Origin: Promicromonospora sukumoe 327MFSha3.1
GTDB taxonomy: Bacteria > Actinomycetota > Actinomycetes > Actinomycetales > Cellulomonadaceae
Reading direction: 5' to 3'
NCBI RefSeq assembly: GCF_000385135.1
Contig: NZ_ARQM01000013.1
Coordinates: 186,001-250,000, forward strand
Length of the DNA: 64,000 nucleotides
The notes below the pieces were generated by a model. The model was not told where the DNA came from, made no database searches, and saw nothing but the letters and a program-made list of their open reading frames with translations. Shown here in pieces: positions 1 through 8,057 of the stretch (positions within the stretch are counted from its first letter, which is position 1; the number at the start of each line of letters is the position of its first letter). The position numbers and the translations under genes were made by a program.

Positions 1-768
1 CGTGTGCTGCCGCACCAGGCGCAGGGCCTCCTGGTCCTCGGCGGGCGTGCAGTCCTCCAGCCAGAACAGGTCGTAGGGCTCCAGGTCCTTGCCGAGCCGG
101 GCCGCCTCGATCGGGGACAGCCGGTGGTGCGCGTCGTGCAGCAGCGGCAGGTCCGGGCCGAACTCGTTGCGCACGGCCTCGAAGACCTTCGGGATGTAGC
201 GCAGGTAGGCGGCGGTGTCCCAGTCCTCGACGGCCGGCCGGGCCAGCACGTCGGGCGCCGAGCCGTCGTCCGACGTCGTGGTGTGCACGCCGTAGACCGA
301 CTTGAGGCCCGGCACGCCGCTCTGGATGCGGATGCTCTGGTAGCCGCGCTCCTGGAGCGCCCGCACCGAGTCGAAGATCTCGGGCAGGCTGGAGCCGTTC
401 GCGTGCCCGTAGGCGCGGACCCGGTCGCGGCTCGCGCCGCCCAGGAGCTGGTACAGCGGCAGGCCGGCGACCTTGGCCTTGATGTCCCACAGCGCGACGT
501 CGACGGCGGCGATCGCGGCCATCGTCACCGGGCCACGGCGCCAGTAGGCGCCCCGGTACAGGTACTGCCAGGTGTCCTCGATGCGGTGCGGGTCGCGCCC
601 GATCAGGAGCGGCGCCACGTGGTCGCGCAGGTAGCTGACCACGGCCAGCTCGCGGCCGTTCAGGGTGGCGTCGCCCAGCCCGGTCACCCCGTCGTCGGTG
701 GTGATCTGGAGCGTGACGAAGTTACGGCCGGGCGAGGTGACGACGACCTTCGCGTCGACGATCTTCAT
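1..768 (-). CDS. manD: D-mannonate dehydratase family enzyme (enolase superfamily), 3' end cut by the window
   Basis: The 256 visible residues begin at an ATG with an AGAAGG ribosome site and run off the window, so the C-terminal barrel is missing. The fold is the enolase superfamily: an N-terminal capping domain, then WDIKAK near residue 95, HDAHH near 208-212 (metal-binding Asp and the His typical of ManD) and WLEDCTP near 232 with the second metal-binding Glu. The long loop with VYGVHTT near 170 is also ManD-like. Family members dehydrate D-mannonate or D-gluconate, feeding hexuronates into the KDG pathway; weakly active members exist, so exact substrate is open. It follows two permeases and a sugar-binding lipoprotein on the same strand, 61 bases after the upstream stop, and is probably the last gene of that operon. 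Confidence 0.85.
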   Translation of the reverse strand, partial: MKIVDAKVVVTSPGRNFVTLQITTDDGVTGLGDATLNGRELAVVSYLRDHVAPLLIGRDPHRIEDTWQYLYRGAYWRRGPVTMAAIAAVDVALWDIKAKVAGLPLYQLLGGASRDRVRAYGHANGSSLPEIFDSVRALQERGYQSIRIQSGVPGLKSVYGVHTTTSDDGSAPDVLARPAVEDWDTAAYLRYIPKVFEAVRNEFGPDLPLLHDAHHRLSPIEAARLGKDLEPYDLFWLEDCTPAEDQEALRLVRQHT

Positions 769-829
769 GCGGAAACCTTCTTGTCGGTGGTGCGGGGAAG
801 AGTGGTGCGGGCGTCTGCCCTCGGCAGTG

Positions 830-1645
830 TCAGCCCTTGGTGGCGCCGGCGGTGAGACCCGCCACGAGGAAACGCTGCCCGAAGATCGCGGCCAGCAGCA
901 CCGGCACGGTCATCAGGGTCGCGGCGGCCATGAGCCCGCCCCAGTCGGTGCTGGCGTAGGACATGAAGTTGAACAGCAGCACGGGCATCGTCATGGTGCG
1001 CTCGTCCGCGAGGATCAGCGCGAAGATGAAGTTGTTCCAGCTGAAGATGAACGCCAGCACCGCGGCCGACGCCGTGCCGGGCGCCGCGAGCGGCAGCGCG
1101 ATCCGCAGGAACGCCCCGAAGGCGGAGAGGCCGTCGGTCCGGGCGGCGTCCTCGAGCTCGACCGGCAGGCTCTCGAAGAAGCCGATCATGATCCACAGGA
1201 TCAGCGGCACCGAGACGAACATGTGGCTCAGGATCAGCACGAGGTGGCTGCCCACCAGGCCGAGCTGCGCGAACATGTAGTACCAGGGCACGAGCAGCGA
1301 GATGGCCGGGATGATGCGGGCCACGAGCACGATCGAGCCGGTGCGCCGCATCCGGAACCGCCCGACCGCCCAGGCGGCCGGCACGGCGACAACCACGCTG
1401 AGCGCCGTCGAGACGACGCCGACCAGCATGGAGTTGCCGAACGAGTGCACGAGGGCGCCGTCGGCCAGGACGTTGCGGAAGTTGTCCCAGGTGGGCGAGA
1501 AGACCAGGCCGACCGTCGGGTCGGTGACCTGCACGTTCGTCTTGAAGGCGGCGGCGATCATCCAGATGATCGGCAGCGAGATCACGGCGCACACGACAGT
1601 GATCAGCACACCGCGCAGGACCTTGAAGCTGGTGGTGGCGCTCAC
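830..1645 (-). CDS. CUT1-type sugar ABC transporter permease (second permease, MalG-like)
   Basis: A 271-residue inner-membrane permease with about six hydrophobic helices. The EAA loop that docks the ATPase is visible ([16 protein letters not shown], about residues 180-195). The start is GTG: its GTGA overlaps the stop of the upstream permease by 4 bases, so the two are translationally coupled. With the partner permease it would form the membrane channel of a carbohydrate importer. No ATPase gene is in the operon, which is common in actinobacteria, where one MsmK-type ATPase serves many CUT1 systems. The neighbouring ManD-like enzyme suggests a sugar acid or oligo-uronide substrate (inference). 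Confidence 0.93.
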   Translation of the reverse strand: MSATTSFKVLRGVLITVVCAVISLPIIWMIAAAFKTNVQVTDPTVGLVFSPTWDNFRNVLADGALVHSFGNSMLVGVVSTALSVVVAVPAAWAVGRFRMRRTGSIVLVARIIPAISLLVPWYYMFAQLGLVGSHLVLILSHMFVSVPLILWIMIGFFESLPVELEDAARTDGLSAFGAFLRIALPLAAPGTASAAVLAFIFSWNNFIFALILADERTMTMPVLLFNFMSYASTDWGGLMAAATLMTVPVLLAAIFGQRFLVAGLTAGATKG

Positions 1646-2607
1646 GAGGCGCTCCTCTCGGTGCGGCGCCGCAGCACGACCACGATCGCGACGATGAACA
1701 GCGTGAACAGGACCAGCACCGCGGAGGCCAGGCCGTACTCCTGGTAGTCGAAGGTGAGGCCGTAGGCGTAGACGTTCAGCGTCTCGGCCTCGAAGTCCGA
1801 TCCGCCGCCCGGCCCCTTGGTCGCGTAGATCAGGTCGAACGTCTTCAGGGCGTCGACGCCGCGGAGCACGAGCGCCGTCAGGATGGTGGTGCGGAGCATC
1901 GGCAGGATGATGTGCACGAACCGCTGCCAGGCGTTGGCGCCGTCGACGCGGGCAGCCTCCTCCGGCTCCTCGGGCAGGGTGGTCAGGCCCGCGAGCAGCA
2001 GCACCGTCATCATCGGGGTCCACTGCCACACGTCGATGAGCATGAGGGTGGGCAGCGACTGCGACACCGAGCCAAGAAACTCCTGCGGCGGGATGCCCAC
2101 GAACCCGAGCAGGTGGTTGGCGATGCCGTTGGTCGGGTCGAGGATGAGCATCCACAGGATGCCGATGGCGACCGGGGTGGCCAGCAGCGGCACCATCAGG
2201 ATGGTGCGGACGATCTCCATGCCGCGGAACGCCTTGCGCATGAGCATCGCCAGGGCCAGGCCGAGCACGGTCTCCAGCACGACGGCGCCGAGCGTGAACG
2301 TCACGGTGCGGCCGACCGCGGGCCAGAACCGGCGCGTGTCCGTCAGGGCGTCGGTGAAGTTCTGCAGGCCCACGTAGGAGCTGCCCGCGTTCACGGCGCC
2401 GAACGCGTCGGTGAGGCTGAGGTTGATCGTGAACACCAGCGGGAACGCGATCATCAGGCCCACGAAGCCGAGGGCCGGCGCGAGCAGGGCCCACTTGAGG
2501 CGGCGGTTGGCCTGCTCGAAGGTCACGAACGGCTTGCCGGACGGCGCCGCAGCGCGCGTGCTCTTCCCGGGGCCGGTGGCGGCGCGGGCGGTGGTCGTCG
2601 TCGTCAT
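1642..2607 (-). CDS. CUT1-type sugar ABC transporter permease (first permease, MalF-like)
   Basis: A 321-residue membrane protein with a charged N-terminal tail (about 40 residues), then six or so hydrophobic helices. The EAA motif is EEAARVDGANAWQRFVHIILP near residue 220. Its ATG overlaps the TGA of the upstream lipoprotein gene by one base (TGATG), so expression is coupled. It pairs with the downstream permease to form the channel of the importer. The open frame continues upstream inside the lipoprotein gene, but this is an out-of-frame shadow: the hydrophobic, conserved protein begins at this ATG. Confidence 0.93.
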   Translation of the reverse strand: MTTTTTARAATGPGKSTRAAAPSGKPFVTFEQANRRLKWALLAPALGFVGLMIAFPLVFTINLSLTDAFGAVNAGSSYVGLQNFTDALTDTRRFWPAVGRTVTFTLGAVVLETVLGLALAMLMRKAFRGMEIVRTILMVPLLATPVAIGILWMLILDPTNGIANHLLGFVGIPPQEFLGSVSQSLPTLMLIDVWQWTPMMTVLLLAGLTTLPEEPEEAARVDGANAWQRFVHIILPMLRTTILTALVLRGVDALKTFDLIYATKGPGGGSDFEAETLNVYAYGLTFDYQEYGLASAVLVLFTLFIVAIVVVLRRRTERSAS

Positions 2608-3920
2608 CAGAACTCCTGCTGACGGTTGTCGCGGACGAGGAAGTCGTTGAACTCGGCGTCGGCGTCCGCGGCCACGGAGGCCACGTCCTCGCCGACGATC
2701 CCGGAGACCAGGGGGCGGCCGACGATGTCGCGGGCGCGGCCCACCTGCATCACCTCGGGGCGGTCGTGGCCCACGCCGTTGGCGGCGTTGACGCGCATCG
2801 CCTCGGCGAGGTCGGCCGGGAACGACGCGAGGGTCGCCGGGTCGTCCCAGACGGACTGGCGCGCCCCGGGGATGCCCTCGGACTGCAGGCGCGCGACCAT
2901 CTCCGGGCTGGAGGCCCAGCGGACGAACTCCCAGGAGTCGTCGCGCAGCAGCGAGAACTCGTTGACCGCCAGGCTCCACGACGGGATGTTGTGCGGCACG
3001 GAACCCGCCTGACCTGCGGGGAAGGGCGCGAAGCCCACGGTGTCGGTCACCGTGGAGATCGAGTCGTCGAGGAAGTTGCTGTAGATCGCGTCGGCGTCGA
3101 CGTACATCGCCGCCTTGCCCTGCGCGAAGATCGGCATGGCCTGCTCCAGGCTCATGTTGGTGGCGCCGGGCGGGCCGGCGTCGTGGAGCAGGCGGCCGTA
3201 GTACTGGTACGCCGCGACCGCCTCGGGGCTGCCGATGCCCGACCGGCCGTCGACCGTGAAGTCGCCGCCGAACGAGTAGAGGAAGCTGGACCACTGGGTC
3301 ACGGCACCGCTGCGCTGGCCGCGTCCGACGAACCCGAAGAAACCCTCGGTGCGCCGCTGGAGCTCCAGGGCGATGTCGAGCATGTCGTCCAGGGTCGCCG
3401 GCGCCCCGCCGAAGTCCTGGAGCAGGTCCTTGCGGTAGTACAGCGCCGGGCGCTCGGTGACGACGGGGACGCTGACCGCCGCGCCCGCGGTGATCGACCG
3501 CTCGCGTGGGGCGTCCTGGAAGTCGGTCCAGCGGTAGTCGGCGTCGTCCTCGACCCGGTCGGTGAGGTCGGCGATCCAGCCGTTGCGGGCGAACATCATC
3601 TGGTCCTGCAGCGGCCGGATCGTCATGACGTCGATGTCGGTGGCCGAGGCGTTGAGCTTGACGTTGAAGCTGGAGGTGAGCTGGTCGGCGGTGAGCATCC
3701 GCATGGTCACCCTGCGGCCGATGCGCTCCTCGAGCTCGGGCAGGTAGCGGCTGATCGCCTGCGTCCAGACGTGGTTGATCGCGAGCACGCGCAGCGGGGC
3801 GTTCGGGCTCGCCGTCTGCGGGCCGCGCGAGCAGGCGGCCAGCACGGACGCCGCGGCGAGCACGCCGAACGACCGCCGGCTCAGCTCGAGGGCGCGCCTG
3901 GGCCTGATGGCTTGAGTCAT
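2607..3920 (-). CDS. Tat-exported lipoprotein, extracellular sugar-binding protein of the CUT1 importer
   Basis: A 437-residue family 1 solute-binding protein. The N-terminus has a twin-arginine motif (SRRSFG, residues 14-19) and a lipobox LAAC with Cys30, so the folded protein is probably exported by Tat and lipid-anchored outside the membrane. The body has the typical alternating sugar-binding fold (ALYYRKDLLQDFGG near 165, IPSWSLAVNEFSLL near 315). It is the first gene of the operon lipoprotein-permease-permease-ManD. The start has only a weak ribosome site; an in-frame TGA lies just upstream, so no longer protein is possible. A 25-bp palindrome lies about 50 bases upstream and probably controls the operon. 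Confidence 0.92.
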   Translation of the reverse strand: MTQAIRPRRALELSRRSFGVLAAASVLAACSRGPQTASPNAPLRVLAINHVWTQAISRYLPELEERIGRRVTMRMLTADQLTSSFNVKLNASATDIDVMTIRPLQDQMMFARNGWIADLTDRVEDDADYRWTDFQDAPRERSITAGAAVSVPVVTERPALYYRKDLLQDFGGAPATLDDMLDIALELQRRTEGFFGFVGRGQRSGAVTQWSSFLYSFGGDFTVDGRSGIGSPEAVAAYQYYGRLLHDAGPPGATNMSLEQAMPIFAQGKAAMYVDADAIYSNFLDDSISTVTDTVGFAPFPAGQAGSVPHNIPSWSLAVNEFSLLRDDSWEFVRWASSPEMVARLQSEGIPGARQSVWDDPATLASFPADLAEAMRVNAANGVGHDRPEVMQVGRARDIVGRPLVSGIVGEDVASVAADADAEFNDFLVRDNRQQEF

Positions 3921-3968
3921 GGGATTCCGTCACACCTCCATGTGTGCACGAGCGAGATTTCGCAAGTG

Positions 3969-3993
3969 GTCCAACTGGTAGGACCAGTTGGAC
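3969..3993. promoter_or_regulatory. 25-bp operator palindrome for a FadR/GntR-type repressor
   Basis: Two perfect 11-base arms, GTCCAACTGGT and ACCAGTTGGAC, flank a 3-base centre (AGG). Short TGGTNNNACCA cores are typical of FadR-family GntR operators. It lies about 50 bases upstream of the sugar-binding lipoprotein gene, where a promoter is expected, and a FadR-family gene lies at 4560-5336. Binding by that protein is an inference. Confidence 0.75.
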
Positions 3994-4071
3994 GCTAGCA
4001 CGGTGCGCAGGGTGGTTCCAAAGGTGCCGGCCTATCGGGCCGACGCCGCGGCGTGGACCTCGTCGCGCGGC

Positions 4072-4494
4072 TCACTCATGCGCATCGAGGATCTGATCGA
4101 CCTCGGCCTCGGTGAGGAATCCCCCGTCGAGCAGCGCCTCGACGTCCTCCTCGGACGACCCGGGCAGGACGCCGTCGACCGGGTCGACGACACGCGGCCG
4201 CCAGACGACGGCCGCACCGAGGGCGCGGAACATCTCGTCGGTCGAGATCCTCCCCGCATAGCGCTGCAGCACGACTTCCTCGACCGACCCACCGACCCCC
4301 AGCACCTTCGCCCTGGCCACCAGGCGATGCACGCTGGCCTGGGAGAGATGGACGGCGCGCGCGATGTCCCGCTGAGGCATCCCGCCTTCGGCCGCAAGGT
4401 AGATACGCCGAGTCCGCTCGATCTCGGCCAGCCGCGCCTCGACGTAGGCCATCCTCAGGTCCGACTCGCGGACGGCGGCAATGTGGTTCGACAT
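4072..4494 (-). CDS. Small helix-turn-helix DNA-binding protein of unknown role
   Basis: A 140-residue soluble protein. Residues about 37-62 (GMPQRDIARAVHLSQASVHRLVARA) form a clear helix-turn-helix of the sigma-70 region 4/Trp-repressor type. The C-terminal half is acidic (EEDVEALLDGGFLTEAEVDQILDAHE) and resembles no catalytic domain known to me. A GGGAGG ribosome site lies about 6 bases before the ATG. A 23-bp palindrome overlapping its likely promoter suggests it regulates itself. It could be an antitoxin-like repressor, but no toxin-like partner adjoins it: the next gene upstream encodes a GntR regulator. Confidence 0.75.
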   Translation of the reverse strand: MSNHIAAVRESDLRMAYVEARLAEIERTRRIYLAAEGGMPQRDIARAVHLSQASVHRLVARAKVLGVGGSVEEVVLQRYAGRISTDEMFRALGAAVVWRPRVVDPVDGVLPGSSEEDVEALLDGGFLTEAEVDQILDAHE

Positions 4495-4522
4495 GGACGA
4501 CCTCCCAGGAGGCCACGCTACG

Positions 4523-4545
4523 GGTTGATTCAGTTTGAATCAACC
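4523..4545. promoter_or_regulatory. Operator palindrome and promoter of the small HTH gene
   Basis: Arms GGTTGATTC and GAATCAACC are perfect 9-base inverted repeats around AGTTT. On the minus strand a TTGATT hexamer inside the palindrome and a TAGCGT hexamer 17 bases on make a plausible -35/-10 pair for the gene that starts at 4494, so a bound repressor would cover the -35 element. Confidence 0.6.
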
Positions 4546-4559
4546 GTATGCTGGCGCCG

Positions 4560-5336
4560 TCACCGCCCCAGCAAGGTCTCGATGTGGCGGGACGCCATCA
4601 GGTCCAGCCCCACGTCGAGGTCCGGGCCGTAGGTGCGCAGGCCGAGTGCCAGGTGCTCGCGCATACGCTCCCGCGCGCGCGCGACGTCGCGGGCCTGGAT
4701 CGCCTCGACGATCTCCGGGTGGTGCGGCACACCGGGCTCCCCGATCCGCGGGTCGGAGTTGGAGCGCAGCATCATCTCGAACATCATGCCTCCGATGGAC
4801 GCCAGCATGGTCCGCAGCACCGGGTTGCCGCAGGCGGCGGCGATCGTGTCGTGGAACCGGAGGTCCTCGCGCGCCTTGTCGACGACGTCGCCGGCCGACT
4901 CGACGCGGTCGAGCGCCTGGACTATCGCGTCGATCTGCTCGTCCGTGGCGCGCTCCGTCGCCAGGCCGGCGATCTCGACCTCGAGCGGGATGCGCGCCTC
5001 GATGAGCTGCCGGACGGTCGGGCGCTCGGTGCGGTAGAGCGCGTCGTAGCCGCGCGCCTGCGCGGAGGACTGTTCGGCGACGAACGAACCACGGCCCGGC
5101 GCCACCTCGATGAGGTCCGTGGCCTCCAGCCGGCGCAGCACCTCGCGGATCACGTTCCGGCTCGCCCCGAACTGCACCGCGAGCTCGCGCTCGGACGGCA
5201 GCTTGGCGCCGACGGGCCACTCCCCCGCACGGATCTGCTGCTCGAGCTGGCGGGCGATGTGCTCGGTGAGCAGGCCCTTGCGGCCGGTCGCGCCCGGGTC
5301 CCGGGTGTCCGACGGCGGCACGAAGGGGGAAGTCAT
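4560..5336 (-). CDS. FadR-subfamily GntR transcriptional regulator (FCD domain)
   Basis: A 258-residue regulator. The winged helix spans about residues 22-90 (GAKLPSERELAVQFGASRNVIREVLRRLEATDLIEVAPGRG), and the C-terminal all-helical FCD ligand domain follows (VRQLIEARIPLEVEIAGLA, RFHDTIAAACGNPVLRTM, HPEIVEAIQARDVARARERMREHL). Metal/ligand-binding Asp and His of FCD are present. Relatives sense uronate or other sugar-acid intermediates, which matches the ManD operon 640 bases away and its 25-bp palindrome. A TATCCT hexamer ends 6 bases before the ATG with no ribosome site, so the transcript is probably leaderless. Confidence 0.9.
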   Translation of the reverse strand: MTSPFVPPSDTRDPGATGRKGLLTEHIARQLEQQIRAGEWPVGAKLPSERELAVQFGASRNVIREVLRRLEATDLIEVAPGRGSFVAEQSSAQARGYDALYRTERPTVRQLIEARIPLEVEIAGLATERATDEQIDAIVQALDRVESAGDVVDKAREDLRFHDTIAAACGNPVLRTMLASIGGMMFEMMLRSNSDPRIGEPGVPHHPEIVEAIQARDVARARERMREHLALGLRTYGPDLDVGLDLMASRHIETLLGR

Positions 5337-5382
5337 GCGTCGAGGATAAGCACCGTCGCGGCAGGTCCGGACCCGGACGGCC

Positions 5383-6249
5383 TCAGCACTGTTCGTACGC
5401 GTACGCCTCGTCGTCGGGGCCCACGAGGTCGCGGTCGCGCAGGATGGTCAGCGGCGCTCGGTCGGGGTCGGCGCAGACGGCGTCGAACCCGTCGGGCAGG
5501 TTGTCGGTGTACTCGACCTGCAGCACGTGCTCGCCGTAGACGTCGGTGTACTCACCGCACTCGGTGTACGCGCCGCACTCCTCGGTGACGGCGAAGTCGA
5601 ACCCGAGCTCGTGCCCGTCCGTCGTGGCCTCCGCGGCGTTCTTCTGTCCGATGGCGAGGCCCGCCCCGTGCGCGAGGTCGATGTACGCGCTCGCCAGCGC
5701 CAGCGCGGCCTCCTTCTCGATCAGCCCGGTGCCGGCGTCCGTGAACCGCGTCCACGTGTCCAGGTTGTCGATCTCGACGGCTGAGTACCCGGCGTCGGCG
5801 CACCCGGTGATCACGGGGCCGAGCAGGTCGAGGATGCGGTCGCGGTTGCCCTCGGTCGCCGGGTCCAGGATGTACTCGTCGGGCCAGTCGGGGTCCACGA
5901 CGAGCTCGCCTGCGGCGTCGTGCAGCAGCAGGTCCTCGTTGTCGCCGAGCCAGAGGTCCGCCCGGTCGGGCTGGGTCTGGAACCCGTTGACGTAGCAGAC
6001 GCCGTAGGCGCCGTCCGCGGGCTCCGCGGTGGCGTCCCGCACGACGACGTCGAGGCCGCCGTCCGGCTCGTAGGCCGTGCCGAGCTGGTAGTCGAACGTG
6101 CCCGACGTCGGCGGGAGGGTCACCTCGGCGTCCGACCCGGCTCCGGCGTCGGAACCGGCGTCCGGGCCGGGCTCCGGGTCCGCCGTCGCGCCGCCCTGGC
6201 AGGCCGAGAGCGTGAGGGCGAGGAGTGCGGCGACGATCAGCTGAGGCAT
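5383..6249 (-). CDS. Secreted GH114-like lipoprotein (endo-alpha-1,4-polygalactosaminidase family)
   Basis: A 288-residue lipoprotein: signal peptide with lipobox LSAC (Cys17), a low-complexity Asp/Gly/Ser/Ala linker to about residue 50, then a TIM-barrel domain. GH114 hallmarks are visible: CYVNGFQTQPDR, SAVEIDNLDTWTRF near residue 175 with the acidic catalytic region, AIGQKNAAE near 220, and FAVTEECGAYTECGEY near 240. The family cuts alpha-1,4-galactosaminan in exopolysaccharides. The start was placed at the ATG that directly precedes the signal peptide, since the longer frame adds an Arg-rich stretch that would spoil it. It stands alone. Confidence 0.85.
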   Translation of the reverse strand: MPQLIVAALLALTLSACQGGATADPEPGPDAGSDAGAGSDAEVTLPPTSGTFDYQLGTAYEPDGGLDVVVRDATAEPADGAYGVCYVNGFQTQPDRADLWLGDNEDLLLHDAAGELVVDPDWPDEYILDPATEGNRDRILDLLGPVITGCADAGYSAVEIDNLDTWTRFTDAGTGLIEKEAALALASAYIDLAHGAGLAIGQKNAAEATTDGHELGFDFAVTEECGAYTECGEYTDVYGEHVLQVEYTDNLPDGFDAVCADPDRAPLTILRDRDLVGPDDEAYAYEQC

Positions 6250-6316
6250 CCGCCGATCGTAACCAGGCCACCCTCGGCGACGGATCGCCGGGAGCCGCCG
6301 GACGCCGTCCACCTCT

Positions 6317-6387
6317 TCTCCTTTGAAGCCTAAGTTTCTTCGCTCTGCGAGGCCGCAAAGCGAAGAAACTTAGGCCTCGAAGGAGAG
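6317..6387. terminator. Long intergenic hairpin, possible terminator
   Basis: Inner arms CCTAAGTTTCTTCGCT (6329-6344) and AGCGAAGAAACTTAGG (6359-6374) are a perfect 16-base inverted repeat. The flanks 6317-6328 and 6375-6387 extend the stem with a few mismatches. The stem is unusually AT-rich for this chromosome. It lies 16 bases after the stop of the gene at 6403-7047. No T-tract follows. Confidence 0.6.
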
Positions 6388-6402
6388 GTCAGCCCCGCCG
6401 GG

Positions 6403-7047
6403 TCAGCCCGCGACCGCCTCCGCGATCGGCGTGTCGCCGTTGCCGAACTCGATGGTCCGGCCCACGGTGCTGCCGTCCAGCAGGACGGCGGCGATCACGC
6501 CCGCCACGTCGGCGCGCGCGACGCGCCCGTCGCCCGGGTCGGCCACCGCGATGAGCCCGGTGGGCTCGTCCATCGTGAGCGGCCCCGGCGCCAGGATCGT
6601 GTAGTCGAGCCCGGTGCCGCGCAGGTGCTCGTCGGCCGCCGTCTTGGACTCCGCGTACGCGAAGAACGAGTTGTCCTGGGGCACGCCGTGGCCGGGGCCC
6701 GCGCCCAGGTAGGACACCATCACGTAGCGGCGGACGCCGGCGGCCTCCGCGGCGTCCATCGACCGGATCGCGGCGTCCCGGTCGACGGCGTAGGTGCGCG
6801 CGGGGTTGCCGCCGCCCGCACCCGCGGACCAGACGACGGCGTCCTGCCCCTTCACGAGGTCGGCCAGGCCGGCCGTGTCGAGCTGCTCGACGTCGGCGAC
6901 GACCGCCGTCGCACCGGTGGCCGCGACCTCCTGCTGGTGGTCGGGGTTGCGGAAGACGCTGGTGACCTCGTCACCCCGCTCGACGAGCAGGGGCGCGAGG
7001 CGCAGCGCGATCTTTCCGTGGCCGCCGATGATCAGAACGCGGGACAT
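6403..7047 (-). CDS. NAD(P)-binding atypical SDR (NmrA/YwnB-like)
   Basis: A 214-residue Rossmann protein. The dinucleotide motif is GGHGKIA near residues 8-14, with VVWSAGAGGG near 75 and VMVSYLG near 110. The YAESK at about 133 would supply Tyr and Lys of an SDR active site. Members bind NAD(P)H and act as sugar-nucleotide or flavin-type reductases or redox sensors; substrate is unknown. The ATG chosen has GGAAGG about 8 bases upstream, better than an upstream ATG nine codons earlier. It is a single gene ahead of a long hairpin. Confidence 0.85.
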   Translation of the reverse strand: MSRVLIIGGHGKIALRLAPLLVERGDEVTSVFRNPDHQQEVAATGATAVVADVEQLDTAGLADLVKGQDAVVWSAGAGGGNPARTYAVDRDAAIRSMDAAEAAGVRRYVMVSYLGAGPGHGVPQDNSFFAYAESKTAADEHLRGTGLDYTILAPGPLTMDEPTGLIAVADPGDGRVARADVAGVIAAVLLDGSTVGRTIEFGNGDTPIAEAVAG

Positions 7048-7123
7048 GGTGCTTCCTTCCGTCAGGTTCCGCACCAGGCTATGCCGCCGCGGCGGTCACG
7101 ACAGCGTGTCCACAGGCGCGCAC

Positions 7124-7930
7124 CTACGACAGGTGGGGCCGCACCGCGTCGAGGGCGTAGTCCATGAGTGCCCGACCGAGCCGCGCGTCCCGGGCCTGGG
7201 CGCTGGGCTCGACCAGGGCGCCGTCGTCGAAGTAGTCGCCGGGCCGGGCCGGGCCGGTGAGCGCGGCCAGCACGTTGTCCGCCCCGCGCCGGACCGACAC
7301 CCCGCCGACGCTGAACATCGCGTGCAGCAGCGGGGTGCTGATGACGCCGGGGCTCAGGCTGACCGGCAGGACGCCGCGGTCGGCCCGGCTCGCCAGCCAG
7401 CGCGTGTACAGGATGATCGCGAGCTTGGACCTGGCGTAGGCCCGGACGGCGTCGTAGCCGCGCTCCAGCTCGATGTCCGCGAGGTCGAGGTCGGTCATCT
7501 CGTGCGTGGCCGACGCGAGATTGACCACCCGCGCGCCGTCCGCGAGCGCCGGCAGCAGCTCCTCGGTGATGAGCACCATCGCCAGGAAGTTCACCTGGAG
7601 CGTGCGTTCGTGCTTGTCCGGCGTGACCTGCCGGGTGGTCGTTCCCGGTACGCCGGCGTTGTTGATCAGGGCGTCGACCGGGCCGCCCGCGATCCCGGCC
7701 ATGGAGCGGGCCGCCGCGGCGACGTCGTCGAGCCGCTCGAAGTCGCACGACACGTAGTCGACCTTGGCGGCACCCTCGGTGAGCAGGTGTAGGACCGGGT
7801 GCACCCGGTTGGCCGGCTCGGGCCCCTGGACGATCACGTGCCGTACCCGGCGCACCAGCTCACGGGCGGTCTGGAGCCCGATGCCGCCCGTCGCACCGGT
7901 GACGATCACGGTTGATTCGTCGGAGATCAT
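7124..7930 (-). CDS. Short-chain dehydrogenase/reductase (classical SDR)
   Basis: A 268-residue oxidoreductase with the full SDR set: TGATGGIG near residue 12, NNAG near 88, an active-site region with Ser (NLASATHEM) and YARSK near 165. A cofactor and a substrate cannot be named; the sequence is of the retinol-dehydrogenase/protochlorophyllide-reductase-like type often annotated as SDR family NAD(P)-dependent oxidoreductase. The ATG has GAGGAG 6 bases upstream; four more codons are open before it but lack a ribosome site. Confidence 0.9.
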   Translation of the reverse strand: MISDESTVIVTGATGGIGLQTARELVRRVRHVIVQGPEPANRVHPVLHLLTEGAAKVDYVSCDFERLDDVAAAARSMAGIAGGPVDALINNAGVPGTTTRQVTPDKHERTLQVNFLAMVLITEELLPALADGARVVNLASATHEMTDLDLADIELERGYDAVRAYARSKLAIILYTRWLASRADRGVLPVSLSPGVISTPLLHAMFSVGGVSVRRGADNVLAALTGPARPGDYFDDGALVEPSAQARDARLGRALMDYALDAVRPHLS

Positions 7931-8057
7931 GCCGCTCCTCATGGCTCACGTCCGTCGAGCGTAAGCAGGGCGCGGCCCGGTGGTAACCCCTGTCACATCG
8001 GTTTCACCCGGTGTGTCCCCGGTCGGTGGGGGCCGCTTCGGCGACGCCGGATCGGCC

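Noticed and set aside
1642-3933. Single long protein spanning lipoprotein and permease
   Set aside because: The N-terminal 440 residues are an out-of-frame reading of the lipoprotein gene; the real permease starts at 2607 in a TGATG overlap.
4560-5005. Plus-strand Arg-rich proteins opposite the GntR gene
   Set aside because: Compositionally biased shadow frames with no conserved motif; the minus-strand protein matches FadR/FCD throughout.
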